DNA from: Bacteroidia bacterium
GTDB taxonomy: Bacteria; Bacteroidota; Bacteroidia; B-17B0; Aurantibacillaceae
Direction: 5' to 3'
Length of the DNA stretch: 64,000 bases
NCBI GenBank assembly: GCA_016787895.1
Contig: JAEUTN010000014.1
Coordinates: forward strand, 310,001-374,000
Positions 25,218 through 34,270 of the stretch are shown piece by piece; position 1 is the first letter of the stretch; the number at the start of each line of letters is the position of its first letter. The notes beneath the pieces were generated by a model. It was not told where the DNA came from, searched no databases, and saw only the letters and a program-made list of their open reading frames with translations. Position numbers and translations under genes: made by a program.

Positions 25218-26285
25218 ATGCCCGTGATTAAAACCGATATCAGCGACTTTGTCAAACTCAGCCGGCAAATTCCGGTTTTGGATGTTCGTAGTCCGGGTGA
25301 GTATTTGCACGCTCACCTGCCGGGTGCTTTTTCCTTTCCTATCTTCAGTAACGAAGAACGAAAGGAAATTGGCACCGCCTACAAACAAGTGAGTCGCGAA
25401 ACGGCCATTAAAATTGGTTTGGAACACTTTGGTAAAAAACTAACCGCCTTTGTTGAGCAGGCCGATGCCATTCTCAGTCAAACCGGCTCTGCCTCCAAAA
25501 CAGTGGGTGTGCATTGCTGGCGCGGGGGCATGCGAAGTTCGGCCATGGCCTGGTTGCTGGATCTTTACGGATACAAAGTGTACCTCTTAAGCGGGGGGTA
25601 TAAAGCGTTTCGCAACTGGGCACTTATGACATTCGAAAAATCCTATCGTTTGCACATTGTGAGTGGTTACACCGGTAGCAACAAAACCGGAACGCTGCAG
25701 GCTCTGAAAGAAAAAAACCAGGCGGTGATCGACATTGAAGGCCTTGCCAAACACCGGGGATCCGCTTTTGGTCACATTGGTTTAGCACCTCAGCCCAGCC
25801 AGGAACAATTTGAAAATGATCTGGCCATGGAATTGTTCCTTATACATTCACACGATCCGCAAGCGGGGGTATGGATTGAAGATGAAAGTCAGCGCATCGG
25901 ACTGGTGAATGTTCCTCCCGCTTTTTTTAAACAAATGCGCGAACAGGAAATTTTGTTTCTCGACATTCCGTATGAACACCGTTTGAATTTTCTCGCCTCC
26001 ACGTATGGGGTGTTTGAAAAGCAGGATTTGCTTAACGGTATCATGCGTATTTCAAAAAAGCTGGGCGGGCCTGAGTACCGGGAGGCCACAGAACTTTTAG
26101 AGGCAGGACAGGTACATTCCTGTTTTCGGATTCTCTTGAATTATTACGACCGTTTGTATTTAAAAAGCAGTCAGAAACGTTTTAACGCGGAAAACAAAAT
26201 CATAAACCTTCCTTCAGGCAGCTGCGACGCGAACAGCAATGCCCATTTATTGATGAACCATGTCAACACCAGAAACCGAATATAA
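25218..26285 (+). CDS. mnmH: tRNA 2-selenouridine synthase
   Basis: 355 residues. The N-terminal rhodanese domain (VLDVRSPGEYLHAHLPGA) has the catalytic Cys100 in HCWRGGMRS. The C-terminal half has a P-loop (GYTGSNKT, 150-157) and continues to the family's usual length. MnmH replaces sulfur with selenium at the wobble 2-thiouridine of tRNAs for Lys, Glu and Gln, via a geranylated intermediate, using selenophosphate from SelD. Its stop overlaps selD by 26 bases, confirming the pairing. Oddity: the P-loop has Asn155 where most members have Gly (GSGKT). A CATCTTTG -7-like element lies seven bases before the ATG. Confidence 0.93.
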   Translation: MPVIKTDISDFVKLSRQIPVLDVRSPGEYLHAHLPGAFSFPIFSNEERKEIGTAYKQVSRETAIKIGLEHFGKKLTAFVEQADAILSQTGSASKTVGVHCWRGGMRSSAMAWLLDLYGYKVYLLSGGYKAFRNWALMTFEKSYRLHIVSGYTGSNKTGTLQALKEKNQAVIDIEGLAKHRGSAFGHIGLAPQPSQEQFENDLAMELFLIHSHDPQAGVWIEDESQRIGLVNVPPAFFKQMREQEILFLDIPYEHRLNFLASTYGVFEKQDLLNGIMRISKKLGGPEYREATELLEAGQVHSCFRILLNYYDRLYLKSSQKRFNAENKIINLPSGSCDANSNAHLLMNHVNTRNRI

Positions 26286-27321
26286 ACTCACACAATATTC
26301 AAGAGGTGCCGGTTGCGGTTGCAAAATTGCCCCGCAGGTACTTAGCGAAATTTTAAAAGGAAATCGTCCTCCCTTTGACGACCCACGTCTAATAGTTGGT
26401 AACACAGGCAATGAGGACGCTGCCGTTTACGATTTGGGTGGAGGGAATGCTTTAATTTCAACCACCGATTTTTTTATGCCGGTGGTAGACGATGCCTTTG
26501 CTTTCGGGCAAATTGCAGCGGCCAATGCCATCAGTGATGTGTACGCCATGGGCGGAAAACCGGCTCTGGCTTTGGCTATTTTGGGATGGCCCATTGATAA
26601 ATTACCGGCATCACTCGCGGCAAAAGTAATGGAAGGCGCCCGCGCTGCCTGCGCAAAAGCGGGCATTTTAATTGCCGGCGGGCACAGTGTGGACAGCGCA
26701 GAACCCCTGTTTGGTTTGGCGCTTAACGGATTTGTAAAACAAACGCATTTAAAACGCAACAATACTGCAAACCCGGGCGATCTGGTATTTCTAACCAAGG
26801 GCATTGGTACCGGCATCCTGAGTACAGCCATGAAACGTGGGGTTCTGGAATCTGAACATCAACATGAACTGCTTGAACAAATGAGTACCTTAAATTCTCT
26901 GGGTGAACAACTCGGGCAAATTCAAGGAGTAAGTGCCATGACGGATGTCACGGGATTTGGCCTTATGGGGCATGCCATCGAAATGGCCAAAGGCTCAGGG
27001 AACAGCATGGAACTTGTGTTTGAGAACATCCCGCAAATGAAAGCCCTTAAAACCTATCTTGACATGAACATTTTACCCGATGCCAGTTTCAGGAACTGGA
27101 ACGCGTATCAGGGAGAAACACTTTTTGAAAAATCGGTGGATTTGAATCTGGCTTTTAAACTTCTCCCTGATCCTCAAACCAACGGAGGACTGCTTTTCAC
27201 TGTTCATCCGGGTTCGGAAAAAGAAATACAGGAAGTGCTGCGAATGAACGCTTATTCTGAGCATTGCCAGCCCATCGGTCGAATGAAGGAAAAACAGGAG
27301 AAAGCCTTAGTGGTAAAGTGA
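26260..27321 (+). CDS. selD: Selenide, water dikinase (selenophosphate synthase)
   Basis: 353 residues. The N-terminal loop GAGCGCK has Cys19 (the position that is Sec or Cys in the family) and the essential Lys22; the ATP-binding Asp motifs follow (ISTTDFFMPVVDD), then SDVYAMGG and the C-terminal AIR-synthase-like domain. It makes selenophosphate from selenide and ATP for mnmH, which overlaps it by 26 bases. The Cys form needs no selenocysteine insertion. The pair points to tRNA selenouridine as the product; whether selA/selB exist outside the window cannot be seen. Confidence 0.95.
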   Translation: MSTPETEYKLTQYSRGAGCGCKIAPQVLSEILKGNRPPFDDPRLIVGNTGNEDAAVYDLGGGNALISTTDFFMPVVDDAFAFGQIAAANAISDVYAMGGKPALALAILGWPIDKLPASLAAKVMEGARAACAKAGILIAGGHSVDSAEPLFGLALNGFVKQTHLKRNNTANPGDLVFLTKGIGTGILSTAMKRGVLESEHQHELLEQMSTLNSLGEQLGQIQGVSAMTDVTGFGLMGHAIEMAKGSGNSMELVFENIPQMKALKTYLDMNILPDASFRNWNAYQGETLFEKSVDLNLAFKLLPDPQTNGGLLFTVHPGSEKEIQEVLRMNAYSEHCQPIGRMKEKQEKALVVK

Positions 27322-27340
27322 TGGCTTCTGGAAATAATTT

Positions 27341-27348
27341 TATCTTTG
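27341..27348 (+). promoter_or_regulatory. Promoter -7 element next to the nadK start
   Basis: TATCTTTG, a perfect match to TAnnTTTG, ends five bases before the ATG at 27353, which implies a start of transcription at or beside the ATG. No clear -33 TTTG is seen. Confidence 0.5.
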
Positions 27349-27352
27349 TGTT

Positions 27353-28231
27353 ATGACCATTGCAATATATGCCCGTTCGGCCAAAAGCGACCACTCGGTA
27401 TATCTTGAACACATTCACAATTTCTTCAGTGCCGAAGGCGTGAAGGTCATTATCCACGAACCCTACTACAAAATTCTGAAAGCGGAATTCGGATTTGAAC
27501 TGAATATGGAAACCTATGCCAGTTCAGAAGAACTGGTATCAAAAGCCTATTACGTGCTTTCTTTGGGAGGTGATGGTACCTTGCTGGAAACCCTTACTCT
27601 TGTGAGAACCTCGGGTATCCCCGTACTGGGCGTCAACACCGGACGTCTGGGATTTCTGGCTTCTGTAAATAAAAACGATTTACAAAAAGCATTGAGGCAA
27701 TTGCTTGATGAAAAGTTTACGCTCGACAAAAGGGAGTTGATTGAAATTCATGGCTGCAAGGATAAATTCGAAGGTGTTAATTACGCTCTCAATGAGTTCA
27801 GCATCCACAAACAGGACAGCGGTTCCATGATCACCATTGATACGTTTATTGATAACGTTTTTTTAAACACCTATTTTGCCGATGGGCTCATCGTTGCAAC
27901 ACCAACCGGTTCAACGGCGTATTCCCTGAGCTGCGGGGGACCAATCATGATGCCGGATTCGGATAATTTTATTCTCACGCCCATAGCTCCGCACAACTTA
28001 ACGGTTCGTCCACTGGTAGTTTCCAATAACAGAGAAATCAGTTTCAGGGTTTCTTGCCGTACCGGAAGTTTTAATATTTCCCTGGATTCGCGTCACCATT
28101 TGGTTTCAGCCGAAACGGAAATTCGCATCAAAAAAGCCGCTTTTCGTTTTAACCTGGTGAACCTCGAGGGTCAGCATTTTTTCAGTACCCTGCGCAACAA
28201 ACTCATGTGGGGTTTGGATAAGAGGCAGTGA
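27353..28231 (+). CDS. nadK: NAD kinase
   Basis: 292 residues. The GGDG motif (72-75, LGGDGTLLET), NTGRLGFLA, NEFSIH and TPTGSTAYSLSCGGPI are the full NAD-kinase signature. It phosphorylates NAD to NADP with ATP in the cytoplasm and controls the NADP pool. Length is normal. It follows selD by 31 bases but has its own -7 element, so it may be transcribed independently. Confidence 0.96.
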   Translation: MTIAIYARSAKSDHSVYLEHIHNFFSAEGVKVIIHEPYYKILKAEFGFELNMETYASSEELVSKAYYVLSLGGDGTLLETLTLVRTSGIPVLGVNTGRLGFLASVNKNDLQKALRQLLDEKFTLDKRELIEIHGCKDKFEGVNYALNEFSIHKQDSGSMITIDTFIDNVFLNTYFADGLIVATPTGSTAYSLSCGGPIMMPDSDNFILTPIAPHNLTVRPLVVSNNREISFRVSCRTGSFNISLDSRHHLVSAETEIRIKKAAFRFNLVNLEGQHFFSTLRNKLMWGLDKRQ

Positions 28232-28280
28232 TAGTAGTTTACAGTCATTAGTGGGCAGTGGCCGTTAACAGAAGGAATTA

Positions 28281-28411
28281 GACCACTAAGACACTTAGAG
28301 CACTAAGGTACACTAAGAAAACTTCCCTGTGTTACTCCCTGCCCGTTTGGTCAGGCGGGCCTGCCCGCATGGTCAGGCGGGTGTGCTGAACTCTGTGAAC
28401 TCTGTGGTTAA
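28281..28411. repeat. CACTAAGG-family element fused to first copy of a ~100-bp direct repeat
   Basis: 28281-28318 carries ACCACTAAGACACTTAGAG and related words of the element at 22440. It runs into 28313-28411, which contains CCCTGCCCGTTTGGTCAGGC, a GCGGGC-CT-GCCCGC palindrome and GAACTCTGTGGTTAA. The latter block is repeated at 28552-28650. Confidence 0.75.
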
Positions 28412-28498
28412 GTCAGTTGGCAGTTATAAATCAGAAGCTATCGCTTCGCTTCATGACAGGTCATTATCCCATTCGTGAAATATGACGCATTCGTGAAA

Positions 28499-28514
28499 CC
28501 CTATAGCTATCGGG
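28499..28514. repeat. Degenerate CCCTATAGCTATCGGG palindrome
   Basis: One base different from CCCGATAGCTATCGGG. It is preceded by TTCGTGAAA, as in the other members at 25136 and 25160. Confidence 0.7.
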
Positions 28515-28551
28515 TGGTGAAATTCGTGCCAGTCGGCCGCAGTAAGGCTCG

Positions 28552-28650
28552 TTAAGAAGTTTTCCCAGTGTTGCTCCCTGCCCGTTCGGTCAGGCGGGCC
28601 TGCCCGCTTGGTCAGGCGGGTGTGCTGAACTCTGCGAACTCTGTGGTTAA
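28552..28650. repeat. Second copy of the ~100-bp direct repeat
   Basis: Matches 28313-28411 almost base for base: the TGCCCG-(T/C)GGTCAGGC block, the GCGGGC-CT-GCCCGC palindrome and GAACTCTGTGGTTAA. The copies lie 140 bases apart in the 525-base gap between nadK and the metalloprotease gene, which holds no supported gene. Confidence 0.75.
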
Positions 28651-28709
28651 TGCAGTTTGCATTCAACAACAGGCAGATTGCCCTTCCGAAACCAGCCCAT
28701 TCATCCCTT

Positions 28710-28739
28710 TTTGTGGAAGTCATTAATTCCCTATATTTG
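28710..28739 (+). promoter_or_regulatory. Complete Bacteroidota-type promoter of the metalloprotease gene
   Basis: TTTG (28710-28713), 18 bases, then TATATTTG (28732-28739), both perfect. The ATG follows at 28757, giving a leader of about 12 bases. Confidence 0.7.
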
Positions 28740-28756
28740 GTATTCACCTAACTTAT

Positions 28757-31048
28757 ATGAAAGTTTCATTACTTAAAACCGGTTTCAGCCTTCTCCTTTT
28801 TTTATTTGTAAAAACAGAAGTACAGGCACAACACAATTATTGGTCGCAAATTGCCGAGCAAAACATTCCATTAAAAGGCAAGCGCCAGATTGTGCCTCAA
28901 AAATACCTGAGCCTGCGATTATCCACTTTGGCTTTTAAGGAGCAATTGTTTTCGGCTCCTCACGAAAGCAAAGCCCAGGCATCCAACCAGCTTGTTGTTC
29001 TGCTTCCTTTGCCCAATGGCCATTTTCAGCGCTTCAGTGTGCTTGAAGCCCCAATTATCATGGAGCCTTTGGCCTCCAATTATCCCGATATGAAAACCTT
29101 TAGTGTAAGAGGTATTGATGACCCAAGAGCCACAGGCAAACTTGATTGGACGGAATTTGGATTTCACGGCATGGTGCGTTCGCCCCGGGGTGATTTTTTT
29201 ATTGACCCCTATTGTTTAGGAAATACCGAAGACTACATCAGCTATTATACGGCCGATTTCAGAAAAGCTCCGGAACACATGCTTCCTGAATCAGGACCGG
29301 AACCGGATCTTAACCAACAAAAAAATCCACAGGGACCCAGCCAGGGCGCACTAAAATCGAATTCAGCCCCACCTGCCATTTGTGTTGGACCTCAGTTAAA
29401 AACCTATCGCCTTGCTGTGGCCTGCACCGGAGAGTACGCGGTTGCTGCCACCGGCACCTCAGCCCCAACCGTGAGTCAAACTCTGGCCAAAATTGTTACT
29501 TCCATCAACCGTGTGGATGGGGTTTACGAAACGGACGCTTCCATACGTTTGGTTTTGGTACCCACACAAACCGCGGTAACATTTACCAACGCAGCATCCG
29601 ATCCCTTCAACGGCAATAACAATGCCGGAACCCTTATTAACGAGAGTCAAACCGTAATTACCAACACCATTGGTTCAGCCAATTTTGATATTGGACACAC
29701 GTTTAGTACCGGTGGTGGTGGACTCGCCGGCCTTGGTGTGGTTTGCAACAATAGTCAAAAAGCAAGAGGCATCACCGGAAGTCCAAGTCCGGTGGGCGAC
29801 CCCTACGACATTGATTATGTTGCACATGAAATTGGTCACCAGTTCAGAGGAAATCACACCTTCAATGCCAACACGTCTTCCTGCAATGGCAACCGCAATG
29901 GTTCAACGGCTGTAGAGCCCGGCAGCGGTATCACCATTATGGCCTACGCGGGTATTTGTGGCTCCAACGATCTTTCCAATCACAGCATAGCCTATTTCCA
30001 TGCCATCAGTTACGATGAGATCGTGAATTTTGCACACTCCGGTTCAGGAGCCTCCTGCGCGGTAACCAGCACCACAGGCAATCAGGCACCGGTGGTGAAT
30101 CCTTTAAGCATGATCTATATTCCAAAAGGTACACCATTTTTCCTCACCGGAAGCGCCACCGACCCTGATGGTGACACACTCACCTATTCATGGGAAGAAA
30201 CTGATGTGGCAGCAGCCGGGGGCAACTGGAATTCAGGAAACAAACCTTACTTCCGTTCCTATAATCCGGATACCATTCCTACCCGTTATTTTCCCAAAAA
30301 ATCGGTTGTGGTTACAGGCAATTACACCGGCACCAAAGGTGAGTACCTGCCCTCAACAGCTCAGGTTTTGAATTTCAGATTAACAGCCCGCGATAACCGC
30401 ATGGGCGGCGGCGGCGTGTGTTACGCGAACCAAAGTGTAACCATCGACGAAACCGGTCCCTTTGCAGTGACTTACCCCAGCGCCACCGGTATTTTCTGGC
30501 TTACCGGAACACAACAAACCGTTACCTGGGATGTAAATGGTACAGATTTTATTCCTATCAACTGTGATTCCGTAAGAATTTCCATTTCCTACAACAGCGG
30601 AAACACATACAGTGTTGTTTTATTAGCAACAACACCCAACGATGGCAGCGAAATTATCACGGTACCCACCGTTAGCGCAAACATTGGTACCTGCAAAATT
30701 CAAATCGAGGCCAAAGGGAAAAACTTTTACGACATGAGCAACAACAACTTTACCATCACCACCGATGTGGGGTTGAGCTCACTTTCCAATAACAACCCTT
30801 TTGCTTTGAATGTTTGGCCCAATCCCGCAAACAGCACATTGAATTTTAATTACGCTAACCTTTCTTCAGGGGAGGCATACGACCTTACAATTCGCGATGT
30901 GTTAGGAAAAGTGATTTTGCAAAAGAATGCCCTATCCAACAGCAAAGGTCAGGATCAGATTTCCATCGAACAGCTGGAGCCGGGTTTGTATTTTATTGAA
31001 TTGGGTGACAAACATCAAAAAAGCTCACTGCGTTTTGTGAAGGAATAA
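28757..31048 (+). CDS. Secreted reprolysin-like metalloprotease with T9SS domain
   Basis: 763 residues. A signal peptide (1-25, ends EVQAQ) is followed by a ~180-residue propeptide-like region, then a metzincin catalytic domain with the zinc motif HEIGHQFRGNH (His357, Glu358, His361, His367) and a Met-turn Met395 (ITIMAYAG). A beta-sandwich region follows and the C-terminus is a T9SS sorting domain (LNVWPNPANSTLNF ... GLYFIELG). Predicted to be an extracellular endopeptidase. Oddity: the metzincin motif usually has Gly three residues after the second His; here Arg364 occupies that place and Gly is one residue later. Confidence 0.9.
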   Translation: MKVSLLKTGFSLLLFLFVKTEVQAQHNYWSQIAEQNIPLKGKRQIVPQKYLSLRLSTLAFKEQLFSAPHESKAQASNQLVVLLPLPNGHFQRFSVLEAPIIMEPLASNYPDMKTFSVRGIDDPRATGKLDWTEFGFHGMVRSPRGDFFIDPYCLGNTEDYISYYTADFRKAPEHMLPESGPEPDLNQQKNPQGPSQGALKSNSAPPAICVGPQLKTYRLAVACTGEYAVAATGTSAPTVSQTLAKIVTSINRVDGVYETDASIRLVLVPTQTAVTFTNAASDPFNGNNNAGTLINESQTVITNTIGSANFDIGHTFSTGGGGLAGLGVVCNNSQKARGITGSPSPVGDPYDIDYVAHEIGHQFRGNHTFNANTSSCNGNRNGSTAVEPGSGITIMAYAGICGSNDLSNHSIAYFHAISYDEIVNFAHSGSGASCAVTSTTGNQAPVVNPLSMIYIPKGTPFFLTGSATDPDGDTLTYSWEETDVAAAGGNWNSGNKPYFRSYNPDTIPTRYFPKKSVVVTGNYTGTKGEYLPSTAQVLNFRLTARDNRMGGGGVCYANQSVTIDETGPFAVTYPSATGIFWLTGTQQTVTWDVNGTDFIPINCDSVRISISYNSGNTYSVVLLATTPNDGSEIITVPTVSANIGTCKIQIEAKGKNFYDMSNNNFTITTDVGLSSLSNNNPFALNVWPNPANSTLNFNYANLSSGEAYDLTIRDVLGKVILQKNALSNSKGQDQISIEQLEPGLYFIELGDKHQKSSLRFVKE

Positions 31049-31084
31049 TCTGCCCCTTTCTTGCTTTACGCGTATCGTATTGTA

Positions 31085-33181
31085 TTGAAAAAAATTGCGT
31101 GTATACTTTTTATCCTTCTTTTTTGTTCCGCAAAAATCAGGGCGCAATCGGGGTGGACGGCTGCTGAGTTGTTGCAGGCATTAAATAAACCACAGCCTGA
31201 CAGTATTCTGATTGACATTTACAATGAACTTTCGTGGCCGGTGTATTCCTACAACATCCCCGATTCGGCCATTTATTATTCAGAAAAAGCCATTGCCCTT
31301 TCCAAAACCACCGGTGACCTAAAACGTTTAAGTATTGCTCACCGAAGAATGGGTATCGCTTACATTAATACAGGAGACTTTAAAAAATCCATACACCATC
31401 AGGAGGAAAGCCTAAGGTTATCGGAAGAAATTGGTTTTAATGAGGGCATCAGCAAGGCACTGAATAATCTGGGTGTCATTTACCTCAACAACGAATTGTT
31501 CAACAAAGCTTTATTTTATTTTCTAAAAAGTTTAAAACTGGCTGAAATCAATAAGGACCAAAGCACACTGGCAAGTTTGTACAACAACTGCGGCGTTATT
31601 TATCTGCGGACCGGAGAATACAAACAAGCCTCTCAATTTTTAAACAGAGCTATAAAGTTTGGCTTGAACAACCAAAATCCTGACCAGCTAATGGATGTAT
31701 ACACCAACCTTTCAGCAGCCTACCGGAATCAAAAAAAGCTGGATTCGTCCCTTTATTGTATGCAGGAAGCTACAAGGTATTTATCAAAGGAAAGTAACCG
31801 CAAAGCCCTGTTTTCGTTTTACACGGGGCAGGGTCTGTTGTTCTCCACCTACGATTCTTCGAAAAAGGCCATGAACTTCTTTTTACTGGCGAAAGAATCG
31901 GCAACCAACAAGACTGATGAAATCACCTCCATCGTTAACATTGCCGAAGAACACCTGAAATCCAAAAACTACCCGGAGGCCATAAAAGCGTTTAAGAGCG
32001 CCTTTCTGTTGAGCGAAGAATTGAAGGCTTACCAAAATCTGACTTACCTGAGCAAAATGCTCTTTGAAATCAATGAAAAAACCGGGAACTATACCGAAAT
32101 GGTGAAGTACACCAAGGCCCATCTGGCTTACAGGGACTCGAACGACAAATATTTAAAAACCCAGCAGCTGCGCCAGCAACAATTGGAATTTGATTACGAA
32201 CGTAAACAGGTAGCCGACAGTTTAAAGTTTGCACAACGAGAGGCAATAAAGAACATGGAACTGGAAGTAGCTGAAACAAAACTGAACCGAGAAAAATTAT
32301 ACCGTTTTGCCTTGCTCCTGCTCCTGGGTTCGGTGGTGTTGCTGGCGGTATTTTTATACAACCGCTTTTTCGTGACACGCAAACAAAATCAAATCATTGC
32401 ACGGCAAAAAGAGATTGTGGATCTTAAAAACAAAGAGATTCTGGATTCCATCAATTACGCCAAACGCCTGCAATCCGCCATTTTGCCCCCGCTTGAAAAA
32501 ATCAAACAACATCTCGATTTTGATATTTTTTATTTGCCAAAAGACATTATTGGAGGTGACTTCTATTTTTTCGAAACGCTTGGCACTAAATTATATCTCG
32601 CTGTATGCGATTGTACAGGGCATGGCGTACCCGGCGCCATCATGTCGGTAGTTTGTCACCAGGCACTTAAAAAATCCATTCATGAGTTTGGTTTAAACAA
32701 AGCCCATGAGATCCTCACCCAATCAAGAGAGCTGGTGATGGAACAACTGCATGCCCCTGAACAAAACATTAAGGACGGAATGGATTGCTCACTGATTGTA
32801 ATTGATACGGTAAATTTCACCTATTCCTGGGCCGGGGCTTACAATCCTTTGTGGATTTGGGAGAATGGAGCTTTTACCGAACTAAAAGCCGATAAACAAC
32901 CCGTTGCCTTTTATGAAAATGCGGTTGATTTTACAGAACAAGAGGGACACTTAAGTGCCAACTCTTTTGTTTGTATGCTCAGCGATGGTTACCCTGATCA
33001 GTTTGGAGGCGAGAAAGGTAAAAAGTTCAAACAAAAACAATTGAGGGAACTGCTTGAATCTTCACTACACAAAAACTGCGAAGATCACATTCGTGGTTTG
33101 AAAAGCACCTTTATAAAATGGAAAGGAAATTTAGATCAGGTGGACGATGTGGCCCTGGCCGTGTTTCGCTTAAAAACTTAG
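31085..33181 (+). CDS. TPR protein with SpoIIE-type PP2C phosphatase domain
   Basis: 698 residues from a TTG at 31085, which starts the signal peptide MKKIACILFILLFCSAKIRAQ; no ATG exists at the N-terminus (a longer TTG start is at 31061). Residues ~45-380 hold TPR units (NLGVIYLNNELFNKALFYF, YNNCGVIYLRTGEYKQA), then a coiled-coil and one membrane helix (~412-435), and a cytoplasmic SpoIIE phosphatase domain (IGGDFYFF, CDCTGHGVPGA, MLSDGYPDQFGG). It should sense an extracytoplasmic signal and dephosphorylate a serine-phosphorylated partner such as an anti-sigma antagonist; no such partner is in the window. Its stop overlaps folE by four bases, convergently. Confidence 0.87.
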   Translation: MKKIACILFILLFCSAKIRAQSGWTAAELLQALNKPQPDSILIDIYNELSWPVYSYNIPDSAIYYSEKAIALSKTTGDLKRLSIAHRRMGIAYINTGDFKKSIHHQEESLRLSEEIGFNEGISKALNNLGVIYLNNELFNKALFYFLKSLKLAEINKDQSTLASLYNNCGVIYLRTGEYKQASQFLNRAIKFGLNNQNPDQLMDVYTNLSAAYRNQKKLDSSLYCMQEATRYLSKESNRKALFSFYTGQGLLFSTYDSSKKAMNFFLLAKESATNKTDEITSIVNIAEEHLKSKNYPEAIKAFKSAFLLSEELKAYQNLTYLSKMLFEINEKTGNYTEMVKYTKAHLAYRDSNDKYLKTQQLRQQQLEFDYERKQVADSLKFAQREAIKNMELEVAETKLNREKLYRFALLLLLGSVVLLAVFLYNRFFVTRKQNQIIARQKEIVDLKNKEILDSINYAKRLQSAILPPLEKIKQHLDFDIFYLPKDIIGGDFYFFETLGTKLYLAVCDCTGHGVPGAIMSVVCHQALKKSIHEFGLNKAHEILTQSRELVMEQLHAPEQNIKDGMDCSLIVIDTVNFTYSWAGAYNPLWIWENGAFTELKADKQPVAFYENAVDFTEQEGHLSANSFVCMLSDGYPDQFGGEKGKKFKQKQLRELLESSLHKNCEDHIRGLKSTFIKWKGNLDQVDDVALAVFRLKT

Positions 33182-33897
33182 TATTCGGTTTTTAAACTGA
33201 GGTAGCGCAAAAACTCGTCCTTAACGGCCTTCTCCTCAAATTTTCCTCCATAAAAAGAAGTTACAGTTGCCGAATTATTGTCCTGCACCCCACGGGATGA
33301 AACACACAAATGTTTGGCATCAATCAAAACAGCCACATCCTGGGTTTGCAACACCTCTTGTAATTCTTTGGCAATTTGCATGGTAAATCGTTCCTGCACC
33401 TGCGGACGTTTTGCGAAGTATTGCACGATGCGGTTGAGTTTTGAAAGCCCTATTACTTTACCATTGGAAATGTAAGCCACGTGCGCTTTTCCGAAGATGG
33501 GCACAAAGTGGTGTTCGCAATTGCTGTAAAAGGTAATATCCTTTTCCACCAGCATTTGATTGTACTGGTAACGGTTTTGGAATAAAGCGATTTTGGGTTT
33601 GTTGGCCGGATCCAATCCGCTGAAAATTTCCTTCACATACATTTTGGCCACACGCTCAGGAGTGCCTTTTAAACTGTCGTCGCTTAAGTCGAGGCCTAAG
33701 GTTTCCATGATCTGACGGAAATGCCCCTCTATCTTTTTCATTTTTTCGTCTTCACTCAAATCGAAGGCATCGGCTTTCATGGGCGTTTCAATGCTGGTAA
33801 AGAGGTGCTCATCCCCAATTTCTTCGGCGCTTAGCTCACTCAGTTCAATGCGGTTTTCCTTAAGCAGGGTATTCAACAAAATTTCTTTCGGTTTCAT
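33178..33897 (-). CDS. folE: GTP cyclohydrolase I
   Basis: 239 residues. The zinc ligands are Cys127, His130 (SNCEHHFVPI) and Cys198 (KHLCVS SRG), with GLSKLNRIV and the C-terminal TSFYGG. It opens GTP to 7,8-dihydroneopterin triphosphate, the entry to folate and pterin cofactors. It overlaps the upstream pterin synthase gene by 38 bases. The presence of a 6-pyruvoyl-tetrahydropterin-synthase-type neighbour suggests the product may feed a tetrahydropterin as well as folate. A ~40-residue extension at the N-terminus compared with the E. coli enzyme is normal for the group. Confidence 0.96.
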   Translation of the reverse strand: MKPKEILLNTLLKENRIELSELSAEEIGDEHLFTSIETPMKADAFDLSEDEKMKKIEGHFRQIMETLGLDLSDDSLKGTPERVAKMYVKEIFSGLDPANKPKIALFQNRYQYNQMLVEKDITFYSNCEHHFVPIFGKAHVAYISNGKVIGLSKLNRIVQYFAKRPQVQERFTMQIAKELQEVLQTQDVAVLIDAKHLCVSSRGVQDNNSATVTSFYGGKFEEKAVKDEFLRYLSLKTEY

Positions 33898-34270
33898 AAA
33901 GCGTGATTTTTAGATCGTGTTTTGCATCAATTTTTGCCCGTAACAAATTATAGATAACAATGGCAATGTTTTCTGCGGTTGGATTGAGGTCTTTAAATTC
34001 TTTGGTATCCAGGTTTAAATTGCGGTGGTCAAAACGCTCCACCACTTCGGTAAGTATGAGTTTGCTTAATGTTTTGGTGTCGATCACAAATCCGGTAACA
34101 GGGTCCATCTCACCGGTCACTTTAACGCTGAGTTCGTAGTTGTGACCGTGATAATTAGGTGAATTGCATTTGCCGAACACACGCGCGTTCTCTTCGGCAC
34201 TCAAAGCGGGATTGTGCAGTCGGTGGGCCGCGTTAAAATGTTCTTTTCTATAGACAGCTACTTTGCTCAT
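33860..34270 (-). CDS. 6-pyruvoyl-tetrahydropterin-synthase-like protein (copy 1)
   Basis: 136 residues from the ATG at 34270; the upstream in-frame start is a TTG. The family motif HFNAAHRL is at the start, catalytic Cys41-x5-HGH (CNSPNYHGHNY) follows, and the C-terminal YETERNFVEY is usual. The Cys-x5-HGH spacing is that of 6-pyruvoyl-tetrahydropterin synthases, whereas queuosine-type QueD usually has Cys-x3-HGH. It should act on dihydroneopterin triphosphate from folE, whose gene it overlaps. A close paralogue is at 34422-34832. Confidence 0.9.
   Translation of the reverse strand: MSKVAVYRKEHFNAAHRLHNPALSAEENARVFGKCNSPNYHGHNYELSVKVTGEMDPVTGFVIDTKTLSKLILTEVVERFDHRNLNLDTKEFKDLNPTAENIAIVIYNLLRAKIDAKHDLKITLYETERNFVEYPA

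Noticed and set aside
28451..28747. 98-residue minus-strand open frame upstream of the metalloprotease
   Set aside because: It is made of the dispersed repeats (the duplicated block and the CCCTATAG palindrome) and so is not a protein gene.
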